Origin: CAZPWQ01 sp964590495
GTDB taxonomy: Bacteria; Bacteroidota; Rhodothermia; Balneolales; Balneolaceae
Direction: 5' to 3'
Assembly (NCBI GenBank): GCA_964590495.1
Contig: CAZPWQ010000167.1
Location: 1 to 6,248, forward strand
Length of the DNA: 6,248 nt
A model generated the notes under the pieces. It had not been told where the DNA came from. It saw nothing but the letters and a program-made list of their open reading frames with translations, and did no database searches. Positions 1 through 5,283 of the stretch are shown one piece after another. How positions within the stretch are numbered: position 1 is the first letter of the stretch; each line of letters starts with the position of its first letter. The translations under genes and the position numbers were made by a program.

Positions 1-52
1 TGCGACCCTTCGCTCCCAAAGCGAATGCGCTACCGGACTGCGCTACTCCCCG
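1..52 (-). tRNA. tRNA-Pro (anticodon UGG), 3' part outside the window
   Basis: Read on the minus strand from position 52, the sequence gives a 7-base acceptor strand CGGGGAG, then a D arm with stem GCGC/GCGC and a loop containing GG. The anticodon stem TTCGC/GCGAA closes the loop TTTGGGA, so the anticodon TGG lies at 18-16. The variable loop begins before the window ends. The T arm, the 3' acceptor strand and any CCA lie beyond position 1 and cannot be checked. The tRNA decodes CCN proline codons. It lies 70 bases downstream of the glycosyltransferase on the same strand but has its own promoter. Confidence 0.93.
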
Positions 53-72
53 ATCGTTTTTCAGAAAGATGT

Positions 73-104
73 CAAATATAAGGGTCTTCACTTCTGAAAT
101 CAAT
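73..104 (-). promoter_or_regulatory. Bacteroidota-type promoter of tRNA-Pro
   Basis: On the minus strand, ATTG (104-101) is followed after 20 bases by TATATTTG (80-73). This matches the Bacteroidota primary-sigma pattern TTTG, 19-21 bases, TAnnTTTG, with an exact -7 element. The same DNA also reads as a tolerable sigma-70 promoter, TTGATT-17-TATATT. Transcription would begin near position 67, about 15 bases before the mature tRNA 5' end. No start site has been measured. Confidence 0.7.
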
Positions 105-122
105 TTGAATACCAATGATTTT

Positions 123-1082
123 TTATTCTCTTAACTTTCGCCAGAATTCTGTTAAAAAGCCAATTCCGTATGCTGTCAGTTGAATAAATGAAGCAACGGA
201 GCTTAATAACCCGATGTAAAGGCTTTTATTCTTGACAGTTGAATCAATAGTTGTGAGCACGAACGGCAAAAACCAGGGTATTACCAGCCACAAAAAGAGA
301 TCCGGCTGCCAAAAAGGAAGACTTATTATAAAAATAGTTGCCAGTATGAAAAGAGAAGGCAGGGTATGTATAAATTTTATTTCTCCCGGATGATATCTGC
401 TGACATTAATCCGGGCCCTCCCAAAAAAGTGAAGCTGTCTAAAAAACTGTGTCAGACTTGTGCGTCGTTTGTGATATACGTAGGCATCTTCAATCAAGCC
501 GGTATGAAAGCCATTTTTGATTATGCGGATACTAAATTCGATATCCTCTCCCATACGTGTAATACGGTAACCGCCTGTCTTTTCGTACACCTCACGGGAA
601 ATGCCCATATTAAAGCTTCTCGGATGAAAGGTTCCCGTATGCCTTTTTCTTCCCCGTATACCACCTGTTGTGAAAGGGGAAGTCATCGCATAGCTGATCG
701 CTTTCTGTATGAACGAAAAGTTTTCATGGGCGCGGTCGGGCCCTCCATAGGCATCCAGCCACCTGCTGTTCAGCCGGTTGTTTACCGTCTCAAGGTAATG
801 GGACGGAACAAGACAGTCAGAATCGAATACAATAAAATAATCACCGTTAGCCCGTTCGAAACCATAATTACGGCTGAAACCCTGACCGGAATTCTCTTTA
901 TAAAAATACGTTATATCCAGTTGACCGTGATATTCTTCAACAATATGAAGGCAGCGGTCGGATGATCCATCTTCAACAATAATAACTTCAAAGTCGGCAT
1001 AGGTTTGTCGGGTCAGACTTTCCAGCAGTTCATCAACTTCATCCGGACGGTTGTAAACCGGTATTACAATAGAGTAATGCAT
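123..1082 (-). CDS. Family 2 glycosyltransferase with C-terminal membrane segments
   Basis: This 319-residue protein has a GT-A fold glycosyltransferase domain at residues 1-230. The N-terminus YSIVIPVYNR (3-12) and VEDGSSD (36-42) form the nucleotide-sugar site. NSGQGFSRNYG (64-74) follows, and FDSD (86-89) holds the DxD metal-binding motif. GED (178-180) is the likely catalytic-base region, and KRRTS (205-209) is typical of GT2 enzymes. Three hydrophobic segments, roughly 241-256, 262-279 and 288-311, anchor it in the inner membrane with the catalytic domain in the cytoplasm. It probably moves a sugar from a nucleotide donor to a lipid or envelope acceptor, but donor and acceptor cannot be told from sequence. 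The start is the only ATG that keeps the full SIVIPVYNR strand. The leader has no convincing ribosome site. It stands alone, divergent from the secreted protein gene. Confidence 0.9.
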   Translation of the reverse strand: MHYSIVIPVYNRPDEVDELLESLTRQTYADFEVIIVEDGSSDRCLHIVEEYHGQLDITYFYKENSGQGFSRNYGFERANGDYFIVFDSDCLVPSHYLETVNNRLNSRWLDAYGGPDRAHENFSFIQKAISYAMTSPFTTGGIRGRKRHTGTFHPRSFNMGISREVYEKTGGYRITRMGEDIEFSIRIIKNGFHTGLIEDAYVYHKRRTSLTQFFRQLHFFGRARINVSRYHPGEIKFIHTLPSLFILATIFIISLPFWQPDLFLWLVIPWFLPFVLTTIDSTVKNKSLYIGLLSSVASFIQLTAYGIGFLTEFWRKLRE

Positions 1083-1214
1083 AGTTAGTTATACCTGTTT
1101 GAAAACGATGAAGCTACAAATAATATGTGAGAATTATCAGAATGTTGCCAGGTGCATCTCTGAAAAATAATCCCGTTATTAAGGACTTTAATTTAGATTT
1201 AACATTTTAATTAA
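1083..1214. promoter_or_regulatory. Divergent promoter region between the glycosyltransferase and secreted protein genes
   Basis: This 132-base AT-rich gap must hold promoters for both flanking genes. For the glycosyltransferase, TATTAT on the minus strand (1125-1120) is a fair -10 element 38 bases from the start; TATTATTTG there resembles the Bacteroidota TAnnTTTG element with one extra base. For the plus-strand gene, TAATTTAG (1189-1196) differs from TAnnTTTG at one position, but no TTG lies at the right distance upstream. No Shine-Dalgarno sequence sits close to ATG 1215: AAGGA at 1181-1185 is about 29 bases too far. No short-unit repeats are visible here. Confidence 0.3.
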
Positions 1215-2339
1215 ATGATTTCAATAATTTTCAGACTGTTTGTCCTTGCTCTAATTCCCATTTCTGTTGGGGCACAAAGTCTTCAGTTGTCTTCAACCTC
1301 AGCCACATCCGGAAACAATTCCTCGACATTTGAGCTGGAAAATGGTGCAGTGACAATCTCTTCTGAGAATATAGCAATCCAGCAAAGCGGAGTACGGGGC
1401 GGTAATCTGGCGGCTGCCGGATTTTCAACAGATCTTTCGAAAGTAGGATTGCTAAGCAGGAACCAACAGGATGACAGGGCGATTCTGATGAATTCCCGCG
1501 GTGATACGCTTAATGCCTTTTCAACTATTTCCCTTTCTGAAGATGATCCCTCTTTTGGTATTTACCCTTTTAACAGCGGGCATCTATTCATCAGGGATAA
1601 TATTACCAATTTTACTTTTTATGATACGTTCGGAGAAATTGAGACTAACATGTCGAGCAGCAGCCAGACCGAAGAGGGCGAGGTTATCTCCGAGGTAGTT
1701 TTGAGCGTGGACGGGTCAACGCTGGTTATTTATAATCCTAAAATCAGCAGGAACGGACAACTGGGCTCTCAGGCACAGGTGAGACTGTCTGATAATAGTT
1801 TTGATAATATTTATTTCAGTACGAATCGTTATCTGAAAGAGGTATCGGTTTCGAACGATGGTACAGTAATAATTGCAGTAACGGCAAGAGACGGCACCAG
1901 CGATGAGGTACTGGTGATGGATCGTTTTGGCAATGAGCTCAATTCGTTCACTACAGACGAGGATCTTATTGGAGCTGAACTGTCGGAAGATGCAGGTTAT
2001 ATCACTTTATATTCCGGCGGCAGAATTCAGGTGTTCAGAACCTTATCGGGAGAAAGAATTGGAAGCACCAGTATACGCTCACCGCTGTTTAAAGCGACAT
2101 ATTTTCCCGAAGAAAGTATAATTCTGGCTGTAAGTGGCAATTATTCCGAAAACAGGGATGTTCTCAATTCTGTCGAGTTTCATGCTGTTAATATTGAACA
2201 GCGGAGCATAGCCCGCAGTGAATTTAACACATCGATCGGTTTTGATGACCGTATTACCTCGGAATTTATTCGTATTTCTCCCAACAGGTACCGGCTCGTG
2301 GGATCGAGCAGGCATGTTGATATTACCGCAAATTTTTAG
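1215..2339 (+). CDS. Secreted beta-propeller-like protein of unknown function
   Basis: The 374-residue product starts with a clear Sec signal peptide: hydrophobic core about 8-18 and a VGA|QS cleavage site after residue 20. The N-terminal 20-60 region of the mature protein is rich in Ser, Thr and Asn. From about 67 onward there are five or so loosely repeated units of the form hydrophobic-S-x-D-G, two strands, then D-x-x-G-x-x-x-x-x-F. Examples are VVLSVDGSTLVIY (161-173), VSVSNDGTVIIAV (210-222) with MDRFGNELNSF (235-245), and AELSEDAGYITLY (254-266). This spacing suggests WD40- or YVTN-like propeller blades. There are no cysteines and no lipobox, so it should be soluble in the periplasm or exported. 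I recognise no catalytic motif and no named family. It is transcribed alone; the rsmI-lnt unit converges on it. The start is the ATG that gives the intact signal peptide. Confidence 0.82.
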   Translation: MISIIFRLFVLALIPISVGAQSLQLSSTSATSGNNSSTFELENGAVTISSENIAIQQSGVRGGNLAAAGFSTDLSKVGLLSRNQQDDRAILMNSRGDTLNAFSTISLSEDDPSFGIYPFNSGHLFIRDNITNFTFYDTFGEIETNMSSSSQTEEGEVISEVVLSVDGSTLVIYNPKISRNGQLGSQAQVRLSDNSFDNIYFSTNRYLKEVSVSNDGTVIIAVTARDGTSDEVLVMDRFGNELNSFTTDEDLIGAELSEDAGYITLYSGGRIQVFRTLSGERIGSTSIRSPLFKATYFPEESIILAVSGNYSENRDVLNSVEFHAVNIEQRSIARSEFNTSIGFDDRITSEFIRISPNRYRLVGSSRHVDITANF

Positions 2340-2342
2340 GCT

Positions 2343-2363
2343 GGATGCCGGATGCCGGATATT
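2343..2363 (+). repeat. Heptamer tandem array GGATGCC, left copy
   Basis: Two perfect GGATGCC units (2343-2349, 2350-2356) are followed by a third decayed one, GGATATT (2357-2363). The array begins three bases after the stop of the secreted protein gene. The same unit reappears in the same orientation at 2551-2585. Confidence 0.75.
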
Positions 2364-2371
2364 ACGGGTTT

Positions 2372-2393
2372 GGAAAGGCCCGGTGCCTTTTCC
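2372..2393. other. Imperfect stem-loop downstream of the secreted protein gene
   Basis: AAAGGC (2374-2379) pairs with GCCTTT (2385-2390) around the loop CCGGT. Two further GC pairs follow across a one-base T bulge. On the plus strand the right arm runs into TTTT, so it could be a weak terminator 33 bases after the stop codon. Termination activity is only a guess. Confidence 0.35.
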
Positions 2394-2429
2394 CGACCCA
2401 TCCTCCCGGCTCCTTCCTCCCGATTCCTC
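2390..2429 (+). repeat. C/T-rich tract with a 13-14-base rhythm of TCCCG
   Basis: TCCCG recurs at 2391, 2404 and 2418, and CCTCCCG is repeated exactly at 2402-2408 and 2416-2422, that is, two heptamers apart, with a TCCTT-type unit between. This pattern overlaps the left arm of the nested stem-loop at 2410-2458, so part of it may be constrained by structure instead of by repeat expansion. Confidence 0.5.
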
Positions 2430-2458
2430 GGGACGAAACCAACGCAACAAGGAAGGAG
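2410..2458. other. Nested stem-loop element
   Basis: CTCCTTCC (2410-2417) is perfectly complementary to GGAAGGAG (2451-2458). Directly inside the left arm, and stackable on it, is a second perfect hairpin TCCCGA/TCGGGA (2418-2423 with 2428-2433) with tetraloop TTCC. This leaves a 17-base unpaired stretch (2434-2450) rich in A and C. Two coaxial stems plus an open strand are more than expected by chance and suggest a structured RNA or a structured repeat element. Which strand is transcribed is unknown. Confidence 0.55.
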
Positions 2459-2491
2459 TGACTCTTTTAGAAGATTTCAGCACCTTCAAAG

Positions 2492-2527
2492 CCCCTCCTT
2501 GTCCGTGGGTTTGCGGATAGGGAGGGG
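2492..2527. other. 14-bp hairpin in the convergent gap
   Basis: Positions 2492-2505 pair with 2514-2527 in 14 consecutive pairs, including two G-U wobbles, around an 8-base loop (2506-2513). The outer part is CCCCTCC with GGAGGGG. It is followed by G-rich DNA, not a T run, so it is not a standard intrinsic terminator on either strand. It lies between convergent genes. From memory, a similar CCCCTCC...GGAGGGGTTGGGGTGG arrangement is a recurring intergenic motif in Bacteroidota genomes; that is not tested here. Confidence 0.65.
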
Positions 2528-2550
2528 TTGGGGTGGGTCAGATACTGGTC

Positions 2551-2585
2551 GGATACCGGATGCCAGATGCCGGATACCGGATGTC
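2551..2585 (+). repeat. Heptamer tandem array GGATRCC, right copy
   Basis: Five consecutive 7-base units follow the consensus RGATRCC: GGATACC at 2551 and 2572, GGATGCC at 2558, AGATGCC at 2565, and a decayed GGATGTC at 2579. There are no inserted bases between units. A partial unit, GATACTG, lies just before at 2541-2547. Unit and orientation match the array at 2343-2363, so the intervening structured block is flanked by direct heptamer repeats. Confidence 0.85.
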
Positions 2586-2589
2586 CGCG

Positions 2590-2617
2590 GTCTAGCGTCT
2601 GGCTTTTCGCTTCTTAC
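2590..2617 (-). repeat. Heptamer array of the GTAAGAC family
   Basis: On the minus strand, reading 2617 to 2590, four in-phase heptamers are seen: GTAAGAA, GCGAAAA, GCCAGAC and GCTAGAC. They share the pattern GYNAGAC with decay. The first is one base from, and the third identical to, units of the array at 5065-5085, which lies on the plus strand. This is one sequence family placed in two gaps in opposite orientation. Confidence 0.65.
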
Positions 2618-2621
2618 CTTT

Positions 2622-2667
2622 ATTCCGTGCGAATCCGCACAATCCGCCTCATCCGCGTTCCAATCCC
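2622..2667 (-). repeat. Nonamer array NNNGCGGAT
   Basis: On the minus strand, three adjacent 9-base units end in GCGGAT (2659-2651, 2650-2642, 2641-2633). They are flanked by decayed units, TCGCACGGAAT on one side and GAGGGATTGG on the other. The first three bases vary while the last six are constant. The array ends 15 bases from the lnt stop codon and lies in its presumed 3' untranslated region. Confidence 0.7.
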
Positions 2668-2682
2668 TCAGTAAATCAAAAC

Positions 2683-4272
2683 TTATTCTTGTTGTATCTT
2701 AACAAAAAGAAGTGGATAGACCAGCCGGAATATTCCCATCCCTGCCAATATCAGCATCAGCCCCGGAAGCCAGTCGCCGAAACGAGCGTAAAAAGTAAGT
2801 CCGGTAAGTACCGGTACATCATAGCGGAAAGCAGTACTTCCGCGATAACTTGTTTTCACCTCGATAGAACCATCGGGAGCGATGATACCTGAAATTCCGT
2901 TATTGGCGCTGCGTACCACCCAGCGGTTAAATTCAACGGCGCGCAACCGGGCATAGGAAAAATGCTGCTCGTGTCCGCTGGTATCTCCCCACCACCCGTC
3001 ATTGGTGATGATTGTCAAGAATCCGGCACCATGACGAACAAATCTGCCTACCCACCCAGGAAATACAGAATCATAACAGATTAGCGCCGGTGTCTGTGTA
3101 TTCGCCACATTGAATTGCGTTCCTTCATAGCCTTTGCCATAGCCTTGTATATCAGGCCAGCTAACCCACTCAAAAAAATCAACGGCATCTAAAGCGTGAA
3201 CAAATGGCATCCGCTCGACTATAGGCACCAGGTTATGCTTCCGGTAAATATCCAGTGACTGATCCGGCTGAAAGGCCAGCGCAGCATTAAACGGCAGATA
3301 TTGACGTTGACCCGAGATATATGGCAGTGCAGGTGCATTCTCCTGTGTGTAATATTCAAAATAAGTAGCCCCTGCGATTAACGTGGACTGCCACTCCCGT
3401 GCTTTTTGAAGTAGTTGTATTTTGGTATCCCCGGAGACGTCGCTGAAACTGTCACTATTTGAGATATCAGCCTGGATAGCATTTTCCGGCCATACTACCA
3501 GCTGTGTATTGGGAGTTCGCAGCGTGTCAATCAGTTCGAAGAGATGCTCATTTGCATCCCGGGGTGAGGAAAATCCGCCGTATCGTGCATACGAATCAAA
3601 ATCAGGTTGAACGACTATCGTTTTAACCGTGGAATCCACTTCGGGTTCGCTTCGGAACGCCGGCTGAAGAAGCGATAAAACGGGGAAAATCACCAGGACT
3701 GCTACAGAAATGACTCCATAGAATTGATCCCGGTGCTTCAATGCATGGTAAGCAAACCCACATACCAGCAAAACCCACAGGGAAATCCCCCAATATCCTG
3801 TTATGGAGATATATTGTATTAATGAAGGGACATCCGACCACGCATTCCCGATGGTCAGCCACGGCCATGCGAGATCCCACTGATGGTGGAGGTACTCATA
3901 GCTGATCCAGAAGGCAGCAGACAGGATGTAAGTCACCCAGGGTGAAAAATCCTGCCTGATTATTTTATGCTGAAGCATCACCGGCACAGTCATTACCGCG
4001 GAATTTGCAATGATAGCTGCGACTCCGCCGGCGGGTGTGGCCAGCATTAGCCAGTATGTGGTGATAAGATTCCAGATGATAAATCCCGGATAGCTGAGAT
4101 AGGCGGCTTCACCGGCGGTATCAGAGAGATCAATGAGCCGGAACAGAAGAATAAAAGCAATAAACATTGAAAAGGGCAGGGGGAATGGCGGAAAGCTGAT
4201 TCCCAGCAATACACCTATCGTCAGGCTCAGCGCCCATTTACTGTCCCAGATATATGTGATATACGATTTCAT
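2683..4272 (-). CDS. lnt: Apolipoprotein N-acyltransferase
   Basis: Lnt adds the third acyl chain, taken from a phospholipid, to the N-terminal diacylglyceryl-cysteine of lipoproteins in the inner membrane, after Lgt and LspA. This 529-residue protein has about seven N-terminal membrane segments (roughly 10-205), a periplasmic nitrilase-like domain (about 215-485) and a final membrane helix (503-524), close to the E. coli arrangement of 512 residues. The catalytic triad is visible: Glu263 in VVWPENA, Lys345 in YRKHNLVP and Cys399 in LICYDSVFPG. Glu353 in VPIVERMPF matches the conserved glutamate of the E. coli LVPFGE loop. TNDGWWGDTSGHEQH (423-437) and ARLRAVE...RSANNGISG (441-462) complete the family pattern. 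The ATG overlaps the rsmI stop in ATGA (4272-4269), so translation is probably coupled and the two genes share a transcript. The start gives a normal first membrane helix. Confidence 0.96.
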   Translation of the reverse strand: MKSYITYIWDSKWALSLTIGVLLGISFPPFPLPFSMFIAFILLFRLIDLSDTAGEAAYLSYPGFIIWNLITTYWLMLATPAGGVAAIIANSAVMTVPVMLQHKIIRQDFSPWVTYILSAAFWISYEYLHHQWDLAWPWLTIGNAWSDVPSLIQYISITGYWGISLWVLLVCGFAYHALKHRDQFYGVISVAVLVIFPVLSLLQPAFRSEPEVDSTVKTIVVQPDFDSYARYGGFSSPRDANEHLFELIDTLRTPNTQLVVWPENAIQADISNSDSFSDVSGDTKIQLLQKAREWQSTLIAGATYFEYYTQENAPALPYISGQRQYLPFNAALAFQPDQSLDIYRKHNLVPIVERMPFVHALDAVDFFEWVSWPDIQGYGKGYEGTQFNVANTQTPALICYDSVFPGWVGRFVRHGAGFLTIITNDGWWGDTSGHEQHFSYARLRAVEFNRWVVRSANNGISGIIAPDGSIEVKTSYRGSTAFRYDVPVLTGLTFYARFGDWLPGLMLILAGMGIFRLVYPLLFVKIQQE

Positions 4273-4952
4273 TCACTGTAGCTTTCAGGAGCAGTGACAA
4301 CGACTATTTCCCCCTTTATGTTGTCGTGCTGCTCACAGGTTTGAATTACATTCCCGAGCGGTCCACGTATGACCTCTTCATACTTTTTAGTCAATTCCCG
4401 GCATATGGCAACCATCCGCTGATCACCCATATACTCCCGCAGTTCCTTAAGAAGCTTCAGCAGACGGTGCGGACTTTCATAAAAGACGATGGTACGTTCT
4501 TCTTCAGTCAGCTGTTTAAGTCTTTTCTGGCGTCCCTTTTTCTGGGGAAGGAATCCTTCAAACACATATTTGTCGCACGGCAGTCCGCTGGCTACAAGCG
4601 CTGTCGTAGCTGCATCGGGCCCAGGAATGACGGTGACAGTATGTCCCGCCCGGTGAGCAGCCCTCACTGCCAAAAAACCCGGATCGGAAATCCCCGGCAT
4701 GCCCGCGTCGGAGATCATAGCTACATTCTGACGGGCATCCAGAAGATTTAGCAGGTGTTCCACCTTCTGATGTTCGTTATGCTGGTGAAAGGGAAATGTA
4801 GGCGTGTCAACCCCGATGTGTTGAAGCAATACTCCGGAGGTCCGGGTATTTTCACATGCAATATATTCGACGGAACCCAGGACATTCCGGGCTCGATCTG
4901 AAATATCTTCCAGATTACCGATAGGTGTTGCTACAATATAAAGAGTGCTCAA
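4269..4952 (-). CDS. rsmI: 16S rRNA 2'-O-ribose C1402 methyltransferase
   Basis: RsmI uses S-adenosylmethionine to methylate the 2'-OH of C1402 in the ribosomal P site. The 227 residues show the tetrapyrrole-methylase fold: YIVATPIGNLEDIS (5-18), SDAGMPGISDPG (81-92), IPGPDAATTALVASGLP (109-125), FEGFLP (131-136), YESPHR (158-163), CRELTKKYEE (184-193) and GEIVVV (214-219). It is shorter than the 286-residue E. coli enzyme and lacks its C-terminal extra domain, as is common in Bacteroidota-like genomes. The usual EDTR is ENTR here (Glu34-Asn35-Thr36-Arg37). The start codon is TTG at 4952-4950: an in-frame TAG lies 24 bases upstream (4979-4977), no ATG or GTG lies between, and the next methionine is residue 80, inside the fold. 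No Shine-Dalgarno site is visible. It is the first gene of the rsmI-lnt unit. Confidence 0.95.
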   Translation of the reverse strand: MSTLYIVATPIGNLEDISDRARNVLGSVEYIACENTRTSGVLLQHIGVDTPTFPFHQHNEHQKVEHLLNLLDARQNVAMISDAGMPGISDPGFLAVRAAHRAGHTVTVIPGPDAATTALVASGLPCDKYVFEGFLPQKKGRQKRLKQLTEEERTIVFYESPHRLLKLLKELREYMGDQRMVAICRELTKKYEEVIRGPLGNVIQTCEQHDNIKGEIVVVTAPESYSE

Positions 4953-5064
4953 GAAACTGTTATTTTGGTGGTGCCGCTAAACAGAAAAAAATTTCACCTT
5001 CAGTCGATCTTGTAAAATGAAGTTCGCCGGCATAAAATTCAATGAGAAAGTAATAAAAAAGTAA

Positions 5065-5085
5065 GTAAGACGTAAGACGCCAGAC
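5065..5085 (+). repeat. Heptamer array GTAAGAC
   Basis: Two perfect GTAAGAC units (5065-5071, 5072-5078) are followed by GCCAGAC (5079-5085). A decayed unit, AAAGTAA, precedes them at 5058-5064. This is the family seen on the minus strand at 2590-2617. A small GTGTC/GACAC stem (5087-5091 with 5099-5103) follows. Confidence 0.75.
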
Positions 5086-5109
5086 GGTGTCGATCCCTGA
5101 CACGACAAA

Positions 5110-5133
5110 ATTCCAACATTCCACTATTCCGGC
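5110..5133 (+). repeat. Octamer array ATTCCAAC
   Basis: Three adjacent 8-base units start with ATTCC: ATTCCAAC (5110), ATTCCACT (5118) and ATTCCGGC (5126). The first five bases are constant and the last three drift. A G/T-rich stretch without clear phase, carrying several GGTT copies, continues from 5134 to about 5167. Confidence 0.65.
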
Positions 5134-5170
5134 TGTCCTGGTTCTGTTGGGCGGTTGGTTGTGGTTAAAA

Positions 5171-5210
5171 CTCAATCTCTCAACAAATCAACAAATCAAT
5201 AATTCAATAG
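5171..5210 (+). repeat. Octamer array ATCAACAA
   Basis: Five gapless 8-base units follow the consensus NTCAAYAA: CTCAATCT (5171), CTCAACAA (5179), ATCAACAA (5187), ATCAATAA (5195) and TTCAATAG (5203). The centre is best preserved and the ends most decayed. The array stops 3 bases before the putative -35 element of the ATP-grasp gene, so copy number could influence that promoter. Confidence 0.8.
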
Positions 5211-5212
5211 AC

Positions 5213-5241
5213 TTGGACGAAACAACCCACCCGCTTATTTT
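5213..5241 (+). promoter_or_regulatory. Candidate promoter of the ATP-grasp gene
   Basis: TTGGAC (5213-5218) and TATTTT (5236-5241) are 17 bases apart, a plausible though weak -35/-10 pair. Initiation would fall near 5248, just inside the upstream ATG at 5242, which favours the ATG at 5284 as the true start with a leader of about 36 bases. The downstream element matches TAnnTTTG only partly. Confidence 0.35.
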
Positions 5242-5283
5242 ATGCCCGGCAAAAGAATTATAATAAAAGCTTCACCCGACGGC

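Larger units (their letters stand above)
2340..2682. other. Convergent intergenic region made of phased repeats and structured DNA
   Basis: The 343 bases between the stop codons of the secreted protein gene and lnt contain no believable gene. In order they hold a GGATGCC heptamer array, a GC-rich block with several stem-loops, a second GGATRCC heptamer array, a heptamer array of a different family on the opposite strand, and a nonamer array. The short open frames crossing it are low-complexity translations of these repeats. As both flanking genes are read toward this gap, its hairpins may serve as terminators or 3' transcript ends, but none is followed by a good T run. Confidence 0.75.

Noticed and set aside
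60..98. Inverted repeat TTCAGAA/TTCTGAA after the glycosyltransferase gene
   Set aside because: Only 7 pairs around a 25-base loop that contains the tRNA promoter element; no T run, so not a convincing terminator.
1..122. tRNA-Pro as an integration site for a mobile element
   Set aside because: The tRNA 3' end is outside the window and no integrase or tRNA-end duplication is visible.
366..965. 199-codon open frame on the plus strand, opposite the glycosyltransferase
   Set aside because: It lies wholly antisense to a gene with clear GT2 motifs. Its translation shows no family motif and is best read as a shadow frame.
2079..2489. Open frame of 136 codons on the minus strand across the convergent gap
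   Set aside because: It runs through the hairpin block and into the antisense of the secreted protein gene; the product is low-complexity and matches nothing I know.
2343..2667. Possible CRISPR-like array
   Set aside because: Units are 7-9 bases and directly adjacent, with no unique spacers of 25-40 bases and no cas genes.
2352..2702. Plus-strand open frames within the repeat-rich gap
   Set aside because: They translate heptamer and nonamer arrays in changing frames, run into the lnt end and lack a start context.
4326..4751. 141-codon open frame opposite rsmI
   Set aside because: Antisense to a well-conserved gene, with no recognisable domain.
5087..5107. Small hairpin GTGTC/GACAC upstream of rsmI
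   Set aside because: Five pairs with a competing alternative pairing (TGTCG/CGACA); too weak to call a regulatory structure.
4960..5175. 71-codon open frame on the minus strand upstream of rsmI
   Set aside because: It is built from the octamer, G/T-rich and heptamer repeat DNA. Composition is odd and a real upstream operon gene would not be expected to consist of these arrays.
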